Origin: Hyaloscypha bicolor E
Taxonomy: Eukaryota; Ascomycota; Leotiomycetes; Helotiales; Hyaloscyphaceae
Length of the DNA: 64,000 bases
Direction: 5' to 3'
NCBI RefSeq assembly: GCF_002865645.1
Contig: NW_020194684.1
Location: 1,689,241 to 1,753,240 of the forward strand
Positions 1 to 11,700 of the stretch are shown here, in pieces. Under the pieces are notes generated by a model. That model was not told the DNA's origin and searched no databases. It saw only the letters and a list, made by a program, of their open reading frames with translations. Both the position numbers and the translations under genes were made by a program. The number at the start of each line of letters is the position of its first letter. The first letter of the stretch is position 1.

Positions 1-290
1 CATTTAGCGTTTAAGGAGGGGATAAGGGATAAGGGGAAAAGGGAAAAAGGGATAAGGGGGAGAGGATAAAGGAGGGGATAAAGGAGGGGATAAAGGAGGG
101 GATAAAGGAGGGAACTCATTTCTTTATTTCCTTAAGTTTTTGTTCCAGGGGTACGTCCCCAACCATTTATTACACCTATATTGGAATTTGGGCCTGTATA
201 TTAGCTACTGAAACACACGCTAGCTTAGCTGGCCGTGCTACATAGTTCTAAACTAATAAAGCACGTTAAAAGAAAAAAAAAAAAAAAAAA
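1..290 (+). mobile_element. 3' end of a LINE (5' part outside window)
   Basis: This stretch is the 3' untranslated tail of a non-LTR retrotransposon ending in an A-run at about 272-290. It matches the tail of the next element (about 6320-6495) over the segment that runs from 'ctttatttccttaag' through 'ttggaatttgggcctg' to 'ctaaactaataaag' and the poly-A. Upstream of the shared part, 5-115 is a purine-rich minisatellite of about 12 bp (ataaaggagggg). Only the end is visible, so nothing can be said about coding capacity. Confidence 0.75.
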
Positions 291-646
291 TACTTCCAGA
301 ATTCTAATTAAGAGAGCTTATAGTAATAAGCCTTTTCCTGCTTTCTAAAATAAGCCTGAAAAATAGGCCTTTATTATAATTTCAGCTTTAATTTAACCGG
401 ATCTAGTTAAGAAAAATAGAGCTAATTTAATAAAATCTAATAAGAAAGCTATTAGTAAAGCTAATAGAACTAGTAAGACTAGTAGAACTAGTAAGACTAG
501 TATATAGACTATAAGAAGACTACTATTTTTATACTTCCCTTACTTTCATACCCACACTTCACCCACCTTTAGAACTCACTCAATATATCTTAGCCCTTTG
601 GCCCCAGGCTCTAGAACCTACTATAAGTAGAGCTAGAATAGGCTAA

Positions 647-2280
647 ATGGCCCCCCCTGATCCCCCGGGCTCCAGCCCCTCTTTCATTGACTTTCAAGAG
701 CTCGGAGAGCTTCTAGAGGGCCCTAGCGAGGAACTAGAGCTACTTACTAGCTCCCTACTAGCCCGGTTTAGCCAGGGAGCTCAATTCGCATTCGATTTAG
801 CTACAAATCCTATCTCTTTAGACGAACTTGCAGCCTCTTTTCCTTAGCCTAATTCAGCTAGTACGGCTCAACTAAGCCGCTTCCAGAACAGGCTAAAGCG
901 TGGCCCTAGCGCAAGTAATATTAATAGTAATATTAATAAGGAATACCAAAACTACGGAAACTATTACTAATACTAAAATTAAGCTTTGAATAAAGCTAAA
1001 TTACTAATTCGTTAAGCCCGGAACTTGATAGTCAAAGCCATTACTATTACTCTATTATATGACTAGTAATCTCGACTACTAGATTTAGTAGAAATCTTCA
1101 GGGAATATACAGAATTCGGCTATATCTGCTATACTAGTACTTTACTAGCTTTATAGGTAGTAAACCTCGAAAATGCTACTAAATAGATTGAAATTTAGTT
1201 AAGAACTTAAGCCAAGCTAGCTACTCAAGCTAAAACTACCTCTAAAAAGCCTACTTGGGCTAAAATCGCTACTTAAGAACTATAAATATACTCGGAATTA
1301 TACTCGGAAAAGGACTAGACTTTAGTATTATATACTAAGTCTAAAAATCAGGGAGGAAAAGGCCCTAGTATATTTACTAGTAGCAGTAGTGCTTATAGTA
1401 CTAATAAACCACCTAGTGCACGTAATACTAGTAGTTCTGGTACTTGTAATACTAGATCTATAGCCCTCTCTAGGAAATACACCTTCCTACTAGCTTATAT
1501 AAAGTAGGCTAGCTTATTCTCTGCTATTTTAACTCGCAATTCGCTTAATACTGCTTTCTGCTTTAAGGGAATTAAGGAACTAGTAATCTCTATAATTTCT
1601 CTTTCCTTAAAGAGTAATATTATAGTTAATATTACTCCCGAATTTAACTCTGACTTTCTGGTTCAAAATCAAGCTATTATAAAGGAAGTACTTCCCTTAG
1701 TTATAAGTATATAAAAAGAAGAACCTTAGTATAAAGTTATTATTTACGGTTTATTTATTTATAGGTTTAATATACCCAAAGAAATAAACTTAGTCCTAGA
1801 AGAAATTAAGACCTTTAATAAGAGACTAGAGCCTATTAGCTAGCCCTATTAGGCTACTTCTAAGGAGAAAAGAGACTTAGGCCTCTAGCGAGCTAGTTTA
1901 GTAGTAGTAGTATTCCCTACTGAGATTCAAGCTAATAGAGCTATTAAAAATAGACTTCTTATAGCCGGGATCTTTACTAAAGTAGTAAAATACTATACTA
2001 TTTCTAGTACTATATAGTATACTAGGTATATAGGATATAGGTACTTAGATTCTATTTATAAAAAGAAACCTAAGTATTTACTATATAGTAAGGGTTACGT
2101 GACTAAGAACCATTTTTGCTCTATCTATAAGAAAAAGGGTAAAAAATGCCCTTATATAACTACTAAATGCTCTAATTACTTAAGTACTACTTACTTAGCT
2201 AATTCTAAGCTATATAAAGTTTATTTAATAATTAAAAAAGCTACTACTATTATAATTCCTACTATTACTATTAATAAGTA
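647..2280 (+). pseudogene. LINE ORF1 (gag-like), broken
   Basis: ORF1 of the LINE. The first 66 codons (647-847, MAPPDPPGSS...) are open and acidic/hydrophobic; the frame then runs into many TAG/TAA stops. Near 2085-2230 the translation resembles a retroelement Cys-His knuckle region (pattern around KNHFCSIYKKKGKKC and KCSNY, then YLANSK), with several expected Cys/His replaced by Tyr, as C-to-T decay predicts. In this family ORF1 binds the element RNA to form the transposition particle. Non-functional as it stands. Confidence 0.65.
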
Positions 2281-2289
2281 GCTATATTA

Positions 2290-5200
2290 AAGTACTATAA
2301 GTTAATATAAATTATAATAGCTCTATTACTAAAAACGTCTTATAAATAGCTATAGAACTAGATATTAAAGTTCTAGTAATTTAGGAGCCTTAGGTAATAG
2401 CAGGAAATAATAATCGGGAATATTATTTTATTATATATTCTAGCTATTTCCAAATACTTCCGAATTATAGTACTCTAAGGCCTAGAACCCTATTTTATAT
2501 AGCTCGCAAACTATAAGCTAGTCTAGCCTCAAACTCACTAAGTAATTCTAATTACTTAATTATAGATTTAAGTCTAGATATACTAAAAATAGAGCTAATT
2601 AATTTCTATAATATAATTTACCTAGAAGACCCTAATAATATATTAACTATATTAAGAGAGAATATTTTACTTATTACTTTCTATAATAGCTCTCTATTAC
2701 TAGATAATTTTAATATATATTATTCTTAGTAGAATTCCCTTAAACCTCAAAGTAATTATATAGAGAACTATTCTTTAAGGCTATTAAATAAACTAGGGAA
2801 AGATACTTTCTATAGACCTAATATGTCTATTTCTTCCATATTAGACTTAAGTTTTACTACTAGTGAAATAGTAACTAAGATTAAAGACTAGTAAGTACTA
2901 CTAGACTTAGGTTCTAATTACTTCGGGGTTCTATTTACTATTAGTAAGTCGACTTATAGCTCTAGTTCTAATCCAGTCAGATTTAATACTAAGAAAGCAG
3001 ACTGGGCTAAATTTATAAGCTACCTTATTAATAGCCTTAAGAATATGCCCTTTTTACTTACTAGTATATCTGGAAACTATAAACTAGACCTATTAGTAAA
3101 AGACTTTACTAATAGAATAGTAGAAGTAGCTAGTAATAGTATTCTAAAATCTATTACTAGTTCATATTCTAAACTCTAGTAAAATAAGAACTTAAAGACC
3201 TTATATAAATTAATACTATACTATAGCTATAAATCTAAAGCTTTAGGATATACTTTCTATAAATAAGAACTCTAAAATATAAAAAATACCTATTTTAATA
3301 TTATTAAGAGTACTAAGCTAGTATACTAGAATAAGTTCTTAGAGAATAAAGACTTCTAGTCGATTTTTAAAGCTATAAAATATATTAAAAATACTATATA
3401 TTAATCTATTTCTAGTATCTTAGATAATAGTTTAAATAAGCTAAAATCGACTTTCCAAGAGAAGTATAATATCTTTAGAACTATACTTTTCCTATTACTT
3501 CCTATTACTAAGCCTACTAGTTTAATAAACTATAGGTCTAGCTTAAAGTAGGACTAGCCTATTTTGTCTAAAATAGAGCTAGAACAAGCCTATACTTCTA
3601 AGATAAAGAAGAAAACCCCTGGACTAGACTTAGTTACTTAAGAGATTATAGTTCATACTTATAGAACTTCTCTAGATATCTTTTATAGGCTATACTTCTT
3701 ATTTATTAATAAGAGATACTATCCTAAAGTCTGGAAATAAGCTACTGGCTTTATTCTAAAGAAATTAGGGAAACCAAACTATTTCCTACCTAAAGTATAT
3801 TAAGTTATTTCCCTACTTAATTACTTAGGAAAGGTTTCTGAGAGAATACTAGCTAGGCAACTTAGCTATTTAGCCGAGACTAGTAACCTACTATACTACT
3901 TCTAAATAGAAGATAGGCTTTATAAATCAGCTATTAATACTACTTTACTATTATAAAATAAAGTAGAATTAAATAAGTCCTATAAGCTAAAAACTAGTAC
4001 TCTCTTCCTAGATATTAAAGGCGCCTTTAATTACGTGTCCAAGAATAGGCTATTATAGATTATAATTAGTTTATTACTATTTACTAGCCTTATTCTATAG
4101 ATATTATTATTCCTAGATAACCGAGTATTATAACTAGCTTTTAATAATAGTATTAAAGTATTTAGGTCTATACTTACTAGTATTTTATAAAGTAGCCCTA
4201 TATTTCCTATACTATTTCTTATCTATATCCGAGACTTATTTAAGTTAGTAAATATTAAATTCAGATCCTATTTAGATAATATATCCCTTATTACTATTTC
4301 TAAAAGTCTAAAGAAAAATATTAAGACTCTAGAAAAAGAAATAAAGAATATAGTTAATTTAGGGAAAAAGAATACTATTAGCTTTAATATAGATAAAACA
4401 GAACTTATTTATTTTAATAATTCCAAAAATAAGCCTAATCTAAAACTACCTAATAGGGAACTAGTTTCCCCTAGTAAAGTAGTCAAATAGCTAGAGATCT
4501 ATTTTAATAAAAATCTCAGATTTAAGAAATATATAGCCTATAAGGCTTCTAAAGTAAAACAAGCCTTTTATAGGATATAAAAACTTATGAATATATTATA
4601 TGGCTTATTTCCTTTTATAATTAGATAGCTATATTTAGCCTATATTACTAGTATAATAGACTATGGTTCTATACTATAATAAAAGACTAAAAGCAAAGCT
4701 CAAATTCGGCCTTTATAGGCGATTTAAAACCTAGCCCTAAGGAAAACCCTAGAAGTATTTAAAACTGCTCTTATTATTCCTATAGAGGTCGAATTAGCTT
4801 TAGTTTCACCTATTATAAGGCTAAACTATAGTTAATATTATTATGCCTTCCGTATTCTTAAACTAAATCTAAAATACCCTATTAGACTAGAGTTCGAGAA
4901 GTTCTTCTAAAGATTCCGTAATTTAGAACTAGTAGAATCTGATATAGACTCTATTTATAGTCTAAATACTAATCTAAAGCGAAATTATATAGCTAAAAAG
5001 TCTCAAGTAAAAACTATAGTAGACTTTATTAGTAATCTAATAGACCCTAAAGATCTAGAGATTATAAGACACTTTTATTTTGCCTCTTAGAACAGAGAAG
5101 TACCTTATAAAATTACTATATTAAAAGAGCTAAAGGAAGAGATTACTATATTATATAACTTTTATCTAAAGACTTTATATAATAATAGCTTTATACTATC

Positions 5201-6040
5201 TATATATATAAATGAATCTCAAACTAAAAAAGGACTTAAAGTAGGCCTAGGGCTCATAGTTTATAGTTATGAAACCCCTTATATTCCGGTCATAGCTAAA
5301 TATAGAGAAAGCCAGAATATAGGAGCTAGTATTATAGTCTATAATAGAGAACTAGAAGGCATTACTAGGGCTATTAAGTACGCTAGTAGTAAAGTAAAGA
5401 GAGGGGAGCTTTTTAATATCTTTATAGATAATCAAGCTAGTTTACTAAGATTAAAAACTTCTTCTAATAAGCCAGAATAAAGTTAATAGATTAGAGCTAT
5501 ACTAGCTACTAAGGCCCTTAAAGCTAAAGGAGCTAATATAGAACTAATCTGGGTTCCAGGGCATATAAATATAATAGGGAATAAAGAAGTAGACGAACTA
5601 GCTAAGCTAGGCACTACTTCTCCTATATTAGAACCTGAATTAGTAAAAACCTCCTTTGCTTTTCTAGGGATTAAAATTAATAAAGTTAAGAAACTAGAGT
5701 ATAAACTACTTTTAGAATCTTATACTAAACCGAAAACCTAGCTAGAATTATATAATAATATATATCTATAAAAAGTATCTAGAAAGATAAACCTACCTTT
5801 AGGAACTTTTAGGCCCCTAGCTAGTGCCTTCTTCTAGCTAAAGCTAGGCTACGGATATTTAAAGTCTTATTTATATAGGCTAAATATAATATCTAATAAT
5901 AAATACAAATACAGAAAGACTAAGAATATAAAGCACCTCCTTTTATATTATATACTATATAGGGAAGAATAACTTAGACTATTTAGTCTATTTAAAGGGA
6001 GCTTGGAAGCTAGTGCTTTTAACCTATAACTACTATTATA
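2290..6040 (+). pseudogene. LINE ORF2 (endonuclease-RT-RNase H), broken
   Basis: ORF2 of the LINE. An AP-endonuclease-like region is seen at about 2650-2960, where the family DFN..HH and SDHFG motifs appear as NFN..YY and SNYFG. The reverse transcriptase spans about 3590-4700, with recognisable TPGLD, SLLNYLGKVSERIL and FLDIKGAFNYVSK segments. The catalytic YxDD box near 4270-4285 reads YLDN, an Asp-to-Asn loss consistent with G-to-A change. RNase H follows at about 5190-5640 (NRELEGI, IDNQAS, GNKEVDELAKLG). A C-terminal Cys/His segment near 5870-5960 is damaged. Dozens of in-frame TAG/TAA make it certainly inactive. Confidence 0.78.
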
Positions 6041-6117
6041 TATAGAAATTAGGATATTAAATATACTAGTATTCTTAAAAGAAACTAGTATATACACAAG
6101 AAAATGGCATATTGAGT

Positions 6118-6320
6118 GAAGCGTGGAAGTAGAAGAAGTAGAAGAAGTAAAAGAAGTAGAAGAAGTAGAAGAAGTGGAAGAAGTAGAAATAGGGGAGGAA
6201 ATAGGGGAGGAAATAGGAAAGGAAATAGGGGAGGAAATAGGGGAGGAAATAGGAGAAGGGGAATAGGGAAAAAGGGAAAAGGGAAATAGGAAGTAGGAGA
6301 GGAATTACGATTTATACTCA
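6118..6320 (+). repeat. Purine-rich simple repeat in LINE 3' UTR
   Basis: A run of gaagta/gaagaagta units (about 6118-6190) followed by aataggggagga units (about 6190-6260) and then ggga-rich sequence. It sits in the 3' UTR of the LINE and corresponds to the aaggagggg-type minisatellite in the tail of the preceding copy, so the repeat type differs between copies. The open frame on the opposite strand (Leu/Pro/Phe-rich) is a by-product of this repeat. Confidence 0.7.
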
Positions 6321-6495
6321 TTTTTTCTTTATTTCCTTAAGTTTTTATTTCAGGGATATGTCCCTAACTATTTACTACCTATATTGGAATTTGGGCCTGC
6401 ATATAAGCTACTAAGACTCACGCTAGCTTAGCTAGCCATACTATATAGTTCTAAACTAATAAAGTATATTAAAAGAAAAAAAAGAAAAAAAAAGT

Positions 6496-8168
6496 AAGAC
6501 TAGTAGAACTAGTATAACTAGATAAGAAAAACCTAGTAAGAATAAAAAGTAAGCTAAGCCTAAGACTTCTAATAAATAGTAGAGATCTGAGTACTAGACT
6601 AAATATAAAATTAGTAAAATAAAGGAAAGTAAAAGGAAGCCCTTTATACTAAAGGAAAAAATACTATTTAAAAAGATTCCCTTAACTATATCTAGAACTA
6701 AGAAGCAGAAAACTAGAAGTATTAAGTCCGGAAAATTTAATAAAAGTATTTAGTATATCTATAAAATACTAGCTAAATAGAAGTTAATACTTACTTAATA
6801 GAATAAGTATATTTTTAAGGAAATATATAATAGTATTATAAGACCTATTTATAAATAAGAATACTATAGAATTAAAGATAAATTCCTTAAAGCTTTCTAT
6901 ATAGTATATATTTAGTAATTTACTAATATTCTTTTTATTAATATATAAGAGATTAAGAATACTCTAAAGCTAATTACTAAGATTTATAAAGTTATTAAAG
7001 GCAAGAAGTATATTTCTATTACTTAGATAAATAAGAAGATATAGAATTCCTTTTTTAAGAACTAGAAGATTAAGAATTATAAATATAAGTACTATATTTC
7101 TAATTAATTTTATTCTAATTTATAGCTCTAATTTAATATTATAGTTTCTATTTCTGAGTCTAGTACTACTAATTTGGATATAAATAGCTATATTTATAAG
7201 AAGAATTACCTAAAGTAAATTAAGAAGCTTAGTATTCGAGAATTCTTAATAAAAAAAATAGAGAAATTATAGTTTTATCTCTAAAAAGATAATATATTAA
7301 TATATAGAGATCTTAGTAATAGCTACTTTACTTTAGTCTCTTAACTTTTAATAGTAGATCTATTAATATAACTTGGATTTTACAAGATATTAAATAAGTA
7401 TTCTATTTATTTAGTTACTTACTTTTAGTTAGCCTAATACTTTATTTCTGGAAATATTAATTATAATTAGTATAAAAGTAATACTAAAAATCTGGCTACT
7501 ACTAAAGCTTTAAATAGCGAATTCTATTTTAGTAAAGAATATTAAAATATCGGCTATATTTTCCTTATAAACTATAAGAAGGCTACTACTTTTAATAAGA
7601 AATTCTTTAAAGATATTAATTACTTCTTTATTTCTAATAAATTTAAGCTAGAAGTAGCTAAAGAATTAAGCGAATATTTACTAAAGGCAGTAAAAAGAAA
7701 GACTTCGAGTATAATTTATATAACTAGATAAATAAATACTTTTAGCTAGGTAATCTATAAGTCTGGAATTATAGGAAAGTATTAATTCTCGGATAATATA
7801 TAAATTAAAAGATAGCTTAATAGTAATTTACTACTTAATAGGCCTTTTATTATATAATATATAAATAGCTTTATAAGTTTAGAAACTAGAATTTCTTTAG
7901 TAATTAGAATATATTATATTATAAAACCTAAAAGAAAATAGTTTTATAATAAAGTTTATAATAAATTCTTATTATAGTTTAAAAGAAATAGAAAATAAAC
8001 TAAATATATTATATAATAAATATTTATTTATTTTTATTTATTAATATATAAAACTAGTTCTAATATAATTTCTTATATTTTTTTATATATTTTATTAGAA
8101 ATATTTCTTTTAGAAAATCTTTAGTATTTTACTAATATTAAAATACTTATTTATAAGATTATTATAAT
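6496..8168 (+). other. Decayed, unrecognised coding-like DNA
   Basis: After the LINE poly-A, the plus strand from about 6590 to 7950 can be read in one frame whose interruptions are nearly all TAG/TAA, as if CAG/CAA or TGG codons had decayed. The implied product is Lys/Ile-rich and was not matched to any family I know. It may be the element into which the LINE inserted. 7950-8168 is AT-rich with nothing identifiable. Confidence 0.3.
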
Positions 8169-8393
8169 TATTATAATTTAGGTTTTAATATTCTAGTTAT
8201 CTAATATAATTATCTAATAGCTAATATAGAAATAATAATATTTAGAATACTAGATTATTTAGAAACTAGCTTATTATAAATATATTTAAGCCTATAGTAT
8301 TTTATATTCTAGCTTTCTTTTTTTAGTTTTAAATTATTTTTATAAAAGACTTTTTATTTTACTTTCTAAGCCCTAAATATTATATTTATAATA
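8169..8393 (+). repeat. Solo LTR of the 44-kb Gypsy family
   Basis: A single LTR in plus orientation related to those at 44249 and 50682. It starts TATTATAATTT, contains the shared block around 'tattttatattctag' and 'tttctaagccctaaat', and ends TTTATAATA, the same termini with TG/CA decayed to TA. It is 225 bp, shorter than the 274-bp reference, with part of the middle missing. The flanking pentamers are ATAAT and ATAAC, consistent with a 5-bp target duplication differing by one C/T change. No polypurine tract precedes it, which supports a solo LTR. Confidence 0.65.
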
Positions 8394-8428
8394 ATAACTA
8401 GTTTATAATAATTTTTTTTAAAAGCTAG

Positions 8429-8729
8429 TATTATAAGTATAAGATTTAGAATCTAGAAAATATAGTTTAAACTATTTCTATTTTAATAATTCAAAGCTAA
8501 AGAAAGAAGAGGATCTCGAAAAAGCCTCGGATTTAAATAATTATAAGCTATATATAGGCCTATATATTAGCTTAAGCTTAGAGTTATATATAATTATTAG
8601 GTAATTATAAATATCTTATTTAGATACTAAATATCTTATTTAGATACTAGATATCTCTTTTAGATACTAGATGCCTTATTAGCTCTAGTCTAATTTCTAC
8701 TAGTATTATATATTATAATAACTATAATA
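8429..8729 (-). repeat. LTR, 3' side of Gypsy 8.4-14.6 kb
   Basis: 301-bp LTR matching 14348-14628 nearly end to end, starting TATTATAAGTATAAG and ending ACTATAATA (plus-strand reading). It is about 20 bp longer than its partner because an atatcttatttagatacta-type unit is duplicated near 8610-8670. Confidence 0.75.
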
Positions 8730-11700
8730 TTACTTTCTTTTCTAAAGTAAGCTTATTTCCGAGCTTTAAAAGTCTTTATTAAATTTTTAAATTATATATT
8801 ATATATTAAAGACTAGAACCTTTTATATATAACTTATAAGAATTTCTATTTATATTATATAGTTTTAGTAATATATTATTCTTGGTATAGTTTAACTAAT
8901 AAAAGAAATTCTAAAGTAATTCTAGCTATTCGGGATTCTTATTATAGAAGCTTTAAAGAACTAGAATATTATTATTTAATAAGAATATAAGATATTATTT
9001 CGGATCCGAATTTTATTCTTTTTACTAGACTCGATATTTAAGCTTTCTATAAAATTGCTTTATTACTAGTATTTCTTAAACTTTATATTTCATTTCCCTA
9101 TTTTATAGTTCTAATAGTAGAGGTTCCAGATTTACTTATTCGGGAAAGAAATTATTTGAATTTTTATATAGCTTCTTTATATAAAATACCAGATATATTT
9201 TTATTAATTTCAGAAGCTTAAGCTTAAAGAAATATCTTATTTATTTTAGGATTTTATATAGTTATTTTATTTAGTAAGCTAGCTTATAGCTCGGATAATT
9301 ATTCTTCTAGTATTTAGTAATAATTTATATCTTATTTTCTATTTTAAAGTTTACTAGTTAGTAATATTTATTAGCTTAAATAATATAATATTCTTATATT
9401 TCATTTATATTATATTTTCCTATATTCTTTATTATAATTTATAAAGTTATATTACTAGAGTCTTTATTTCTTATTTATTTAGTTCTTTCTTTAAAGTATC
9501 TAATTATATTTAGGTTTCCTAATTAAATAAGATCTATAGTTTATAACTCTTTTTTATAAGAAATAGAAACTAGCTTATAGTCTTATAAACTAGAGCTATT
9601 TACTAGTAATTAATTATTATTACTTATTTATCTTAATTATTCTAGTAATAGTTTATATAGAAATATAGCTATTAGTTAAAGTATTAATTAATAATCTTTA
9701 TTTAGCTATTAGTTTAGAAATAATTAGTAATTAATAACTTAAGCTTTATATTAATATACTTATAGAACTTGCTCTAGAAATTTAATATAAACTAGAGCTC
9801 TTAATTAGATATTATAGTTTCCGGAATACTAATTTAGTAGACTATATAAGTAAGAAATAGAAATACTAACTTTTTAGTTATTATTATATTTTGAATAGGA
9901 ATTATAATAAGGTACTTATCTAGATAATTAATAAATATTATTATTATATTATACTTATTTCTATTTTCTAAATACTTTTTAAAATCTACTAATATATATT
10001 ACTAGAAGTAATTAGAAACTAGTAATAAATATAAGAATTCCGGCTTCTTATTTCTAGAAATATAGAATTATTAATAAATATAGTAATTATTTCTATAGTA
10101 ATTAATATCTATACTTTAGCCTAACTAGTAATAATAGATCTAAAAAAGCTATTAAAGCTTGGCTTATTCTAGGTATTCTATTAGAAGCTATATATATATC
10201 TCTTAAATAAAGATAATATATAAAGATATCTCGGGTATTATTATATTATTAGATATAAATAGTTTATTATATTATAAAAGAAAACTATCTTATAATATTC
10301 AAATATTTTATTTCTTATTTCTTGCTTTATCTTATAGCTTTTCTAGTTCTAGTAACTCTTAGTTCTTACTTAATAGCTTATTTACTAGCTAGATACTATT
10401 ATATTAGGTTTCTTTCTAAACCGGGCTTATAAAGGCTTTAATTAGAACTAACTAGAGATTCTATATAATATTATTATTAATCTTTTATTATAGAAAGAGA
10501 ACTTGGATTTAGTAAGCTATTATTATTTTATTCTAGATAATTATATTCTTATATTTTCTATTTAAAGTATTTATTTATTTATTTATTTATTTAATTTGCC
10601 TGCCTAATATATAAGTTTAAAATAGAAATAGAAAAAGTATTTTATTTAGTAAACTTATTTTACTAAAAGCTTCTTTATAGTTATAAAGTACTTAAGAATC
10701 TAGTAATCTAAATAAATTATAAAAAGTGCCTCTTATAAGCCTTCTAGCTTTATTTACTATTTAGTTAAAAAGAAAATAATAATAAAAATTTCCTTATTAT
10801 AAATATTATAATTTAGTTCTATTAATTATATAGTTTTAGAAAAGAATACTACTAGATACTAGAGTTCTATTTAGGAGTCTTATTATAAGAAAATACCGGT
10901 TATAACTCTATTTAATATATTTGTTTTAATTATAGTAAAAAGATTTAGATTATAGTAATATAGAATTAATATTAAGAATATAGTTTACTTTAGCTTAATA
11001 AAATCTTTTTAATACTAATCTATTTACTTAAATAGAATTCTTTTATATATTAGAGCTATTAGAGGCTTTGCTATATAGCTATATTTTATAATAAAATACT
11101 AATAAAAATTATAAAAACCTAAAAAGCCTTATATTTCTTTAATTATCTTTAGTAATTACTAGTTTTTAATAACTACTATCTTATCTAAATCTATTTTAAT
11201 ATCTCTAGTAAAAATAATAAAGTTTAAATACTTTATATAAATAACCTTAAATTCTAATTTCTTAATATTTACTTAAAGGCTAGTATTTTATAGTTACTAA
11301 AGAACTTTTTATATATAGTCTTTATATTTTAAGGGATTTTTCGAGTAAATTAGAATATTATTTAAATAAGCTATATAAAAGATATTAAGATAATTAAAAA
11401 AAAATTATTTATATATTTCTAATAAGTAATAAAGCTATTAGTTAGGTTTTTCTAAAGAACTTTATATTTATAGGTTCTATATCTTATATAAAATATTATA
11501 AGTTCTTCTAATTCTGGGTTTATTTAAATCTAATAAAATATTTACTAAATATCTAGCTTTATATAAATCTTAATTTAAGCTAGTTATATAAGAGTTTTAT
11601 AAATAAAAGAAAGAGAATAATAATTCTTCTATATTAAGTTATTTAGCTTATAATAATTAATATAGAATTAGAGAGCTTTATTAGCTTTTTTTATAAAGAG

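Larger units (their letters stand above)
291..6495 (+). mobile_element. RIP-degraded LINE (Tad1-like non-LTR retrotransposon)
   Basis: A near full-length non-LTR retrotransposon read on the plus strand: 5' leader, gag-like ORF1, ORF2 with endonuclease, reverse transcriptase and RNase H, a 3' UTR and an A-rich tail at about 6474-6495. Neither ORF is open: Gln/Trp positions are TAG or TAA throughout. The domain order, the Cys-rich knuckle in ORF1 and the RNase H after the RT fit the Tad1 group of fungal LINEs; the clade name is from general knowledge, not a search. It abuts the poly-A of an older LINE copy, so the two are head-to-tail. No target-site duplication could be fixed. Confidence 0.78.

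Noticed and set aside
2099..2281. 60-codon frame as a separate small gene
   Set aside because: It is the damaged zinc-knuckle segment of LINE ORF1.
6085..6321. 78-codon Leu/Pro/Phe-rich frame on the minus strand
   Set aside because: It is the antisense of a purine-rich simple repeat in a LINE 3' UTR and has no protein-like character.
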